A DNA stretch of 60,921 bases from Crystallibacter degradans (GTDB lineage: Bacteria; Actinomycetota; Actinomycetes; Actinomycetales; Micrococcaceae), in NCBI RefSeq assembly GCF_012952295.1, contig NZ_JABBCH010000019.1:1-60921 (forward strand), read 5' to 3'. Positions 8,755-16,000 of the stretch are shown here, piece by piece. Position 1 is the stretch's first letter. Each line of letters begins with the position of its first letter. The notes below the pieces were generated by a model. It did no database searches and was not told the origin of the DNA. It saw only the letters and a program-made list of their open reading frames with translations. The position numbers and the translations under genes are program-made.

Positions 8755-9381
8755 ATGATCGACATTGATCCTGAGTACCTGATCCTGTCCTACCGGTTGA
8801 CATACCTGGGCGTGCCCGATCCTCACGAGTCCCCTGAGACTTACCCGCTGGCGTGGCATATCGACATTCGAGCCACGGTCTTTCCGGATGAAGGGGAAGA
8901 CGGGGAAGAGCACAGCGTCGGTTCCGCCCTCGCCTACACGGTCCTTGACGCCGGGCTCATCGATCTGTTCAAAACTCTCAAAGCACATCGTAGGCTGGCA
9001 TCGTTCGGAGAGGTCCTCGGGGTCTTGCGCCCCGATCTTTTGGACGAGGCCGGCATGCGGGAGTTCGGCGGGGACCTGATGATCCTGGCCGGCCTGCTGA
9101 TCAAACCGGAGTACCGGGGACAATGGCTCGGCCACCACGTGCTGTGGGCGGTCCTGGACACCATAGGCCGCAGCGTCGCCCTCGTCGTCCTGCGCGCTGC
9201 GCCCCGGATCAAGGATGACGGACCACAGGAGGGAACCCCGGAGCATGACGCCGCCAAGGCAGCCCTGCGCTCCTACTGGGAGTCCTTCGGGTTCATCCCG
9301 GTGCTGGATGGCGAGTCCGGTCACTACATGGTCTATTTCACCGGACCCCGCGAGCTTTCCGATGAGGTACTGCCTTCTTGA
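8755..9381 (+). CDS. GNAT-like acetyltransferase domain protein
   Basis: Protein of 208 aa. The second half resembles a GNAT fold: the strand ILAGLLIKPEYRG, a Q/R-x-x-G-like acetyl-CoA loop (RGQWLGHHVL), then helix AVLDTIGR and strand VALVVLRAAP, ending with the usual YWESFGF. The first half is acidic and unassigned. I use the ATG at 8755; an upstream ATG at 8656 would add 33 residues rich in Arg and Leu without homology. Likely a cytosolic N-acetyltransferase of unknown substrate, possibly inactive. It precedes the GIY-YIG gene on the same strand. Confidence 0.6.
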   Translation: MIDIDPEYLILSYRLTYLGVPDPHESPETYPLAWHIDIRATVFPDEGEDGEEHSVGSALAYTVLDAGLIDLFKTLKAHRRLASFGEVLGVLRPDLLDEAGMREFGGDLMILAGLLIKPEYRGQWLGHHVLWAVLDTIGRSVALVVLRAAPRIKDDGPQEGTPEHDAAKAALRSYWESFGFIPVLDGESGHYMVYFTGPRELSDEVLPS

Positions 9382-9450
9382 AGCGTTTTCGCCAATCGGT
9401 CTGTGCGCCTAGGCTGGGCAACGTCGACGCTACCCATGAGGAGTCCAGCT

Positions 9451-10437
9451 ATGCGAGATCCGGCACGTCCCTATCGCCTAGGCTGCGAACACATCGGTGA
9501 GCAGCTTCGCGGACCGCAGATCGGCCATAAAATGATCCGAGACCTGTACGCGTTCCCCCGCCGTTCACAAAAGCAAAAGCCTAATCGAGCGGACTTCAGC
9601 GACCGGGCATGGGAGGACCAAGCCTGGAGGTATCGGGACGACGACCACGCCCAGCACTCGGACGCATATCTGCTCGTGCAGCGCGACAAGGCACTGAGGA
9701 ACTTCGACCTGTCCATGCGGTACTTCGAGTCCTTGGACCAGGCGGAATTCGAGTCTGCGTTGGAGCACGTCCTGGCCAAGGGGCGGACGTTCAAGCCCGT
9801 CGAGTCGCTGCCTGCTTGGGACGATGTTGAGGGCGCGTATGTGATGGTCTTCGACGACTACAAGCAGTTCTACATAGGTCAGTCGAACAACGTCCGCAAG
9901 CGGATAAAGCAGCACTGGGTCGGCAGCAAACCGTTCGACCGGCTGATCAATGGCGACGTGTACAACTCGATCTTCCCCGTGGACGAGCTGCGTGCCTTGG
10001 ACACCACGCGGATCTACGCTGCCCGAAGCACCAACCCGTATGCCCCTGAAGAGCGCGCCGAGAAGGCGGCCGACCAGCGCTTTTGCCTGAACAGGATGAC
10101 GGGAGGCGAAGCCACTCCACTGACACTGATGCTTACGCACAGTCGGACGCACGGAGTGGCCTCGGCGCCTCTGTCCTTTGAGGAATATCAACGGGAGCGG
10201 GACGGCTTGGCAAACACAATTGCCCAGACACCGCCCTCACACCGATCAACGTTGATAGCGGAACTTGCCGGCATGGACATGACGATCTATTCAGTGACAC
10301 CAGAGACCGGTGCGCCGTTCATGTGGTCAAGGCGGGATGGCATCGCCGGTGCGGTTACCCGAGGCGAGTTGAGCGTGGAGGAGTTCACATCGTTCCTGGG
10401 AATGATGGGGGAGAAAGTTATCTGGCCCAAAAACTGA
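9451..10437 (+). CDS. GIY-YIG nuclease-domain protein
   Basis: Protein of 328 aa with a central GIY-YIG domain: GAYVMVFDDY, then FYIGQSNNVRKRIKQHW, carrying the family tyrosines, the downstream arginine and the His. A basic N-terminal region and a C-terminal helical region flank it; a glutamate later in the domain would be the metal ligand. Expected activity is DNA strand cleavage, in repair, restriction or mobility. The ATG at 9451 has GAGGAG eight bases upstream, and a TAGGCT -10-like box lies at 9410-9415. It sits at the left of the accessory block, next to the small-ORF operon. Confidence 0.8.
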   Translation: MRDPARPYRLGCEHIGEQLRGPQIGHKMIRDLYAFPRRSQKQKPNRADFSDRAWEDQAWRYRDDDHAQHSDAYLLVQRDKALRNFDLSMRYFESLDQAEFESALEHVLAKGRTFKPVESLPAWDDVEGAYVMVFDDYKQFYIGQSNNVRKRIKQHWVGSKPFDRLINGDVYNSIFPVDELRALDTTRIYAARSTNPYAPEERAEKAADQRFCLNRMTGGEATPLTLMLTHSRTHGVASAPLSFEEYQRERDGLANTIAQTPPSHRSTLIAELAGMDMTIYSVTPETGAPFMWSRRDGIAGAVTRGELSVEEFTSFLGMMGEKVIWPKN

Positions 10438-10456
10438 ACCCGCCTCCCCAAGGCTG

Positions 10457-10498
10457 GATGTAAAAAAGTACATCTGACCTGCACCTTTACGGCATAGT
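10457..10498 (+). promoter_or_regulatory. Palindrome plus -10 box heading the small-protein/translocase operon
   Basis: GATGTA (10457-10462) and TACATC (10469-10474) form a perfect inverted repeat around an A-rich centre. CATAGT at 10493-10498 lies 7 bases before the ATG at 10506 and fits an actinobacterial -10 box of a leaderless transcript; the palindrome then overlaps the -35 position. This looks like a repressor operator for the downstream gene set. Confidence 0.5.
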
Positions 10499-10505
10499 GG
10501 CAGCC

Positions 10506-10793
10506 ATGGAACCATCCGTCACCGCGATCCTCACAGTTTCCCTGGGCGGCGTGTTCGTAGCCGCCGTCGTCACCGTACTTATCGCTGCCAGGCGAAAGAA
10601 GGCAGCGACCGACCGGCGCCTGGACAACGGCCCCGTCCCGCGCGGCGGAGCCTCTTCCGGTGCAGTGGCACCAACATTCCTGGCAGCTGCCACGGATGTC
10701 GGCAAGCCGGACGGCACGACGAACGGCTCGTACTCGGATTCCGGATCTTCTCCCTCCGGCTCGGACGGCGGTGGCGGCGGAGGCTGTGACTAG
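10506..10793 (+). CDS. Small single-pass membrane protein with Ser/Gly tail
   Basis: Protein of 95 aa: an N-terminal membrane helix (AILTVSLGGVFVAAVVTVLI) followed by a basic stop-transfer stretch (AARRKK), a disordered middle and a Ser/Gly-rich tail ending GGGGGGCD. No known domain. It is first in a run of seven small genes leading to the NERD and translocase genes. The ATG at 10506 fits a leaderless start; a GTG three codons earlier is possible. In Streptomyces conjugative plasmids small membrane proteins (Spd) accompany the TraB translocase; a similar role here is inference. Confidence 0.6.
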   Translation: MEPSVTAILTVSLGGVFVAAVVTVLIAARRKKAATDRRLDNGPVPRGGASSGAVAPTFLAAATDVGKPDGTTNGSYSDSGSSPSGSDGGGGGGCD

Positions 10794-10922
10794 GATGCTT
10801 GCCGCTCGTCCTTATCCATGCCGCGATTCTGGCATAGGCAGACAAGGGTCAGGTTTCCGGAAACCGAGCGGGTGATTGCCGCACACATGACGGCAACCGT
10901 AGGACCGACTACAGGAGTCACC

Positions 10923-11219
10923 GTGGAAGCTTTCGTACTCACCGGGATCGCCATCCCGGTTACCGGACTGATCGTCTGGGCGATCTTCGTAGGAAGACGT
11001 CCAAGGCCCTCGGCCGCGGAAGAGCTGGCAGCAGTCTTCGCAGACCATCGAACAAACCGGCCCCGCCAGACTTCAAGCAGCAGTGATTCCATCGCGCTCC
11101 TTGCCGGTGGCGTCGCCGCCTCCGGATTCATCTCGGGCACCGACGACTGTCCCCCTTCCACTTCAATTTTCTCCGACTCTGGCTCGTTCTCCGGCGGGGA
11201 CGCCGGCTGCAGCTTCTAG
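10923..11219 (+). CDS. Small single-pass membrane protein, Ser/Gly/Cys tail
   Basis: Protein of 98 aa starting at a GTG with AGGAG six bases upstream; an upstream ATG would add 35 basic residues. It has one membrane helix (VLTGIAIPVTGLIVWAIFV), a basic anchor (GRRPRP), and a Ser-rich low-complexity tail with cysteines ending GGDAGCSF. The architecture repeats that of the preceding gene (helix, then Ser/Gly tail with a cysteine at the C-terminus), so the two may be paralogues or interact. Function unknown. Confidence 0.6.
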   Translation: MEAFVLTGIAIPVTGLIVWAIFVGRRPRPSAAEELAAVFADHRTNRPRQTSSSSDSIALLAGGVAASGFISGTDDCPPSTSIFSDSGSFSGGDAGCSF

Positions 11220-11233
11220 TCGGGAGTAGGGAC

Positions 11234-11482
11234 ATGGAACTTTTCGTAGCCGTGGTTGCTGGCCTCGCGATCTTCACCGCGGTGGTTGTGGCGGCCCTCA
11301 GACGGCGTCAGCCGGTCAATCAGGAGCACCTCCGACTCCGCCAAGAGCACCGGCGGCGGGGGAAACAGCGGCGAGCCGCGGAGCGGGCCCAACTCAACGC
11401 GCGGCAGCGCCGGATTATGGAAGGCTACGAGGAGCAGCGGACGCTCCGGCGCGAAGAACGGAAGTATCGACCGCCCAGCTAG
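11234..11482 (+). CDS. Small membrane-anchored basic helical protein
   Basis: Protein of 82 aa. An N-terminal hydrophobic helix (LFVAVVAGLAIFTAVVVAAL) is followed by a long Arg/Glu/Gln-rich helix likely to form a coiled coil in the cytoplasm (about residues 30-78). GGGAG lies upstream of the ATG. It continues the small-gene run with 14 bases from the previous stop. The basic helix could contact DNA or other coupling proteins. No family recognised. Confidence 0.55.
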   Translation: MELFVAVVAGLAIFTAVVVAALRRRQPVNQEHLRLRQEHRRRGKQRRAAERAQLNARQRRIMEGYEEQRTLRREERKYRPPS

Positions 11483-11484
11483 GC

Positions 11485-11661
11485 ATGCCGGTGACCCTCT
11501 ACGCCGCCGCCGTACACATGGTGGTCATGGGAAACGCCGTCACCTACTCCGCCATCACCGCTGCCGCAGCCGGTGCCATTGTCTGGGCGAGCCAGTTCGT
11601 CCATAGCCATGTCCTCCCGGCCTTTGAGGCGGTGGTGTCAGTCCTCGGCCATGTCCAGTAG
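11485..11661 (+). CDS. Very small hydrophobic protein (candidate)
   Basis: Open frame of 58 aa starting three bases after the previous stop, with Ala/Val-rich segments consistent with one or two membrane helices (YSAITAAAAGAIVWASQFV). No ribosome-binding site is seen; internal ATGs at 11518 and 11527 are possible starts. It fills an otherwise empty gap in a tightly packed operon, which is the main reason to believe it. Confidence 0.4.
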   Translation: MPVTLYAAAVHMVVMGNAVTYSAITAAAAGAIVWASQFVHSHVLPAFEAVVSVLGHVQ

Positions 11662-11715
11662 CACCCGGCGGGGGACCTGGCGCCCGGCCTGTGTGCCCGC
11701 CGCATAGGCAAGGCC

Positions 11716-11886
11716 ATGACAGCCCTGACCTTGCTCCAGACACTGGACGCCGCACTGCCGGGCCTCGGCACCCTGATCCCATTCCTCAGCACCGGCCTCG
11801 TCGCAACCGTGTGCCTGGTGCTGCGCAGGAGAGCCGCAACCAAAAACCAACCCGCTCCGGCTACCCTGCACGAGACCTCGCAGTGA
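11716..11886 (+). CDS. Very small membrane protein (candidate)
   Basis: Open frame of 56 aa: MTALTLLQTLDAALPGLG, a membrane helix (LIPFLSTGLVATVCLVL), a basic stop-transfer RRR and a short hydrophilic tail. CATAGG lies seven bases before the ATG, matching the pattern before the genes at 10506 and 12143, so transcription could restart here as a leaderless message. No family recognised. Confidence 0.45.
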   Translation: MTALTLLQTLDAALPGLGTLIPFLSTGLVATVCLVLRRRAATKNQPAPATLHETSQ

Positions 11887-11926
11887 AGCCCACTAGCCGG
11901 ACGGCGGCGAAACACGTATGGAGAGC

Positions 11927-12103
11927 ATGAAGCTCGGCCTCCTCGGCGCCATCTGGCTGCTCGTCGTCATGACGGCCATCAACGTCTTCGAAAGCTCCGG
12001 AGCCATCGAACCCAACTTCTTCCACGGCCTCATGGGCACCGCCTTCCACTACCTCGGGATGGACGAGCAGGCCACCTACTTCTTCGAGCTCTACCGCGGC
12101 TGA
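11927..12103 (+). CDS. Small membrane protein
   Basis: Protein of 58 aa from the ATG at 11927 (an ATG three codons earlier at 11918 is equally possible). It has one N-terminal membrane helix (LGLLGAIWLLVVMTAINVF) and an aromatic, hydrophilic C-terminal half (FFHGLMGTAFHYLG). Part of the run of small proteins before the translocase gene. No known family; a role in transfer or spread of the element is only contextual inference. Confidence 0.5.
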   Translation: MKLGLLGAIWLLVVMTAINVFESSGAIEPNFFHGLMGTAFHYLGMDEQATYFFELYRG

Positions 12104-12142
12104 CTGCCTGCCCGTACACGTGCGCCGGCGCATAGGGCAGGC

Positions 12143-12292
12143 ATGGCTGAGAACTGGAAGGACCGCTTCGGCGGCGACCTTGAAGAGAAGAGCAAGAACA
12201 TCCAGGACTGGATGTACGGATCCGGCGGCAAAGTGCTCGGGGCGATCCTCGTTGTCCTGGGACTGTACTTCGTCCTGCGGATCTTCCTCTAG
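12143..12292 (+). CDS. Small tail-anchored membrane protein
   Basis: Open frame of 49 aa: a charged N-terminal half (MAENWKDRFGGDLEEKSKN) and a C-terminal hydrophobic helix (VLGAILVVLGLYFVLRIF), i.e. a tail-anchored topology opposite to that of its neighbours. CATAGG stands six bases before the ATG, again suggesting a leaderless start. It lies ten bases before the NERD gene. The well-formed amphipathic and membrane halves make this credible despite the small size. Confidence 0.55.
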   Translation: MAENWKDRFGGDLEEKSKNIQDWMYGSGGKVLGAILVVLGLYFVLRIFL

Positions 12293-12302
12293 GGGCGCGG
12301 GC

Positions 12303-13055
12303 ATGGCGAACGGAACCTTCGGCACCGCCGCGGCCGGACTCGACAACGCACACTGGGCGAAGAACCGGGACGTCGCAGCGATCGGCGCCAAGGGTGAACT
12401 GCGCACCGCGGAGATCCTCGATTCGTTCGCGGACCGGGCCGCGATCCTGCACGACCTGCGCATCCCGATCAAGGGCATCAGCGCCAACATCGACCACGTC
12501 GTCATCAGCGGCCGCCGGGTCCTGATCCTCGACTCGAAGGTGTGGGCGCCGGGCATCTATTGGACGCTCGGCGGGGTCAATCGGCGCGGTATGCAGCGGG
12601 TGGTCCACACGCAGAAAAAGACCATGGAAATGGCCTGGTCCAGCCTGGTCCGTTTCCTGGACCGCACGCGGTCCGAAGTGGTCCACCCGAAGGTCGTTGT
12701 GTGGTCCAGCCGGACCACCCAGCCGGTCCGGACCATCCTCTTCCAGGTGCCTGGGGCAGACGTCCTCAAGGGCGAAAAACTCGCGCGGACACTGGGATCT
12801 TTCATCGGCAGGCAGCCTGCGGACCAACAGATTGTGGACCACCTCTCTTCGCTGTTGGTCCGGTCCACGCGGACCACTATGGACCACCCCCGGACCACTT
12901 CGTGGACCACCCAGCGGACCGGTCCGGACCAGCGGGTGGACCGGTCCGGTGGACCACTTGTGGACCACCCCATGTATTCCCGTAGGGGAATGGACGAGAA
13001 GGTCCGGGCCAGGCTGGAACGCATGCGCAACGACGACGACCCGTTCGCCGCCTGA
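12303..13055 (+). CDS. NERD-domain (nuclease-related) protein
   Basis: Protein of 250 aa with an N-terminal NERD domain: GAKGELRTAEIL (Gly28, Glu32), ANIDHVVISG (Asp64) and ILDSKVW (Asp77-Ser-Lys79), the arrangement of a restriction-endonuclease-like fold. The second half is low complexity and reflects an unusual array of GGWCC-type DNA repeats rather than a normal domain. It ends RNDDDPFAA, matching the repeated DDDPFA motif at the C-terminus of the translocase that follows 42 bases later. Likely a DNA-processing partner of that translocase, in transfer or defence; the reaction is not known. Confidence 0.8.
   Translation: MANGTFGTAAAGLDNAHWAKNRDVAAIGAKGELRTAEILDSFADRAAILHDLRIPIKGISANIDHVVISGRRVLILDSKVWAPGIYWTLGGVNRRGMQRVVHTQKKTMEMAWSSLVRFLDRTRSEVVHPKVVVWSSRTTQPVRTILFQVPGADVLKGEKLARTLGSFIGRQPADQQIVDHLSSLLVRSTRTTMDHPRTTSWTTQRTGPDQRVDRSGGPLVDHPMYSRRGMDEKVRARLERMRNDDDPFAA
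12601..12967. repeat. Array of 25 palindromic YGGWCCR heptamers
   Basis: I count 25 copies of YGGWCCR (core GGACC or GGTCC), first core at 12602 and last at 12962, most spaced 5-15 bases apart with one gap (12735-12820). Every copy has a pyrimidine before and a purine after the core. Core positions fall in all three codon phases (11, 11 and 2-3), so the pattern is set at DNA level, not by the encoded peptide. Random expectation for the core at this GC is about one or two in this length. Confidence 0.9.
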
Positions 13056-13097
13056 CCCTCCCCCGACGCACCCCTTTTCCAAGGAAGGACCACCGCC

Positions 13098-16000
13098 ATG
13101 GCTGCACGTGCCCAGGCACCGCAGAAACCGGTCACCCTGCCGCTGATTGCCCTCACCATCGCCGCGGCCGGGGCCGCTGTCTGGTACGGCTACCCGGGTC
13201 TCGCCCTCGTGTGGGCCGGACTGATCGCCGCCGGCATCACCTACCCGCCGGCACAGTTCACGGGCAAAAAGGACAAGCGGGGCTACGCCACTCCGGCCGA
13301 CGCGTCCGAGCTGCCGGCGATGAACCGCTACCGGTTCTGGGAAGACGTCAAATACAAGCTGATGCTGCCCAACGCGGACTGGCTGCCGGGCTGGCCGGTC
13401 CGCCTCTCCTGGCTCGCCGCTCTCTGGGCGGGAGCCGCCGCTTCCCTGATCCCTGTGACCGATGAGTACACGGCCGGCTGGGGCCAGTGGGTGAACGCGG
13501 TCGCCGCCTATGTCGTCGTTGCCCAGCTGGCCGCATCCCGCCGGCGGACCAGTGTGTACGGCGACGAGAGCCCCGGCGCCCGTACCGACACCCTCATCCG
13601 GCTCTTCAAGGAGCGCACCGCTGCCATCGCCGGGATGGCCGGCGGCGGTGTAGCCCTGGGCATCTTCCTGGCCGTTGCTGCGACCATCTTCGAGCCCCTC
13701 TACAGCAGCATCGTGCCGATCCCGGTCTGGGCACTGTGGTTGCTGCTACCCGTTGGCGGCATCCTCCTGGTCATCTCCCGCACCTGGATCGACGCAGCAC
13801 TCGAGCACTGGAAGGTCGTGGTCGAAGCCCGCGCCGAATGGGAGAACCGGTGGCCGCAGCTGAAGATTGATCCGGCCCCTCGTCTGATTGACCGGCAGCA
13901 GGTTGGACCAGCCACCGTGGACACCTTCGAAGCCCCGGCCTCCATGGGCGCCGGCCAGTTCTGGACCATGGACGCCAAGATCACCCCGACCGTCGGCGGT
14001 AACAGCCAGGTCTACGTCCTCGACGTCCCCGACTCGGATGCAAACGGCCAGCCCGTAGCCGGCTCCCGCAGCCCGTTGAAGTTCGACATCGCCGTCTGGC
14101 CGGCCGACCAGATCCCCTCCGTCACCGACCCGACCGTCCCGAAAGAGCAGGTAGCCCTGTACGTCCGCTGCGCCCTGGCCAAGGCCTGCGACGCCGGAGC
14201 AATGGCCCCGCGCTACATCTTCGACGACATCCACCTGCTCACCGAACCGGCCGCCCCCGCCGCGGAACCGGTGAAGAAGTCCATCGAGGGCCAGGTCGTG
14301 GCCTACGGGGAAGACCTGGACGGGGACGGCATTCCCGACGGCCAGCAGGGCAGCGAGGGCTCTCCCGCCATCTGGGCCTTGACCTGGCACAACCACGACA
14401 CCGCCGGGGCGGTCTCGTTCCGCACCAACGCCTCGGGCGCCATGGCCGGCATCATCCAGGCCCAGGTCCTCGTCGACCACCGTGCCCGCGGCGGTTCCGG
14501 TGTCGCCTACTTCGGCGCCATCGGCGACCCGGCCGTCCGGTTCGACCCGAACAGCGGCGTCACCGAGGACGCCCTGCACGCCATCGCTGAGGAAGACAAG
14601 TGGAACCGCCACCGGGGCGAAGTCGTCGGCTCCATGGTGAACCCGCCGATCGCCCAGATCCCCACCGGCGCGACCGAGACCCTGCGCAACGGGGTCGCCG
14701 TCCACCGGATGGCGTTCGTGACCCGGCAGGGCATGGACCCGATGGAGTTCATGAAGTATGAGAACAAGATGCCGACCGTGCTGAACGCGGCACCGTTCGT
14801 CACCCTGACCGGCTGGCCCGGAACCGGCCAGCGGCCCGGCGAACGGCACAGCCAGGCCCTCGCCGTGTACTGGTCCGACGAATCCGTCCCGGCCAACCCG
14901 GACACCCTGTCCGGGGCCCGCGGTTCAGAAGCAGCCAAGTGGGTGCTTTCGGGCCGGGTCAACCAGGCGTTCACCGCTGCCCGGCTGCCGCGCCCGGAAA
15001 TCGCGCGTGCCCTCTGCTTGACCAAGGAAGACTCCCGGAAGCACATCTGGAAGATCGACCTGCGCCTCTACGGCGGCGTCACCCTCGCCGAGGTCCGCGG
15101 CGCGGCCCAGAAGATCAAGCAGCACTGGGCTTCCGAATGGCTGCGGGTCACCGAGGCCGCCGACGGCTGCACCATCTACGTTGGAGCGAGCCCGTCCAAG
15201 GTGAAGCTGGCCAATCCGCGCTACGAGAAGGACCTTCACGCCCTCGACTGGGAGCAGGCGTTTATCGACGCGAAGATCTCCGGCATCGGCGGGCTCATGC
15301 CCAAACTGGTGAAGGTCGACCACATGCCGATGAACCCGCAGGTGAGGATCCTGACCTTCGACCTGGCCGGCACCGGCTTGGACTACGCTGCCATGAAGGA
15401 GGCCCGTGCCCGGCTGGAGTCCACGTCCGGCAACTCGTTCGTGGACATCCGACGGGTGAAGAACGATGCGCAGAAAATCCAGATTCTCGCCTCTGAGGTG
15501 AACCCAATGCCCGAGCACGCTCCCTACGACTACGAGGCGATCGACGGCTCGAAGGGCATCCCGTTCGCCACCGGTGTCGAAGGCGAGCCGGTTGAATTTG
15601 ACATCAAATCGCACATTCACCAGATGGTTGTGGGCGGTTCGGGATCCGGTAAGTCCGTGATCCTTCAGGCCTACATAACGGGGGCGCTGCGCCGCGGCTG
15701 CGACCTGTACATCGCTGACCCGACCAAGGGCGCAGCCGACTTCACTTTTGCCGAACCGTACGCGAAGGCGTTCTGTAAAGACCTGCTGGAGACGGGCGCC
15801 ATGATGAAAGGTGTCTATGCCGAGGTCAAGCGCCGCGTGAAGCTGAACAGCGCTTACGGTGTCGGCTCGTACCGTGACCTGCCCGAGGACGTACGCCCGG
15901 CCCACATCGTTATTGTCCTGGACGAGTTCACCTCGCTGATCGCTCCGGACGCGGTGGCCAAGCCCTCTGATGACCCGGATGTCGAGGCCGAGCGGGAGAT

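Noticed and set aside
12120-12302. N-terminal extension of the NERD protein from an upstream ATG at 12120
   Set aside because: The extension overlaps a better small membrane-protein frame (12143-12292) and is Arg/Ser-rich without structure; the NERD domain starts after 12303.
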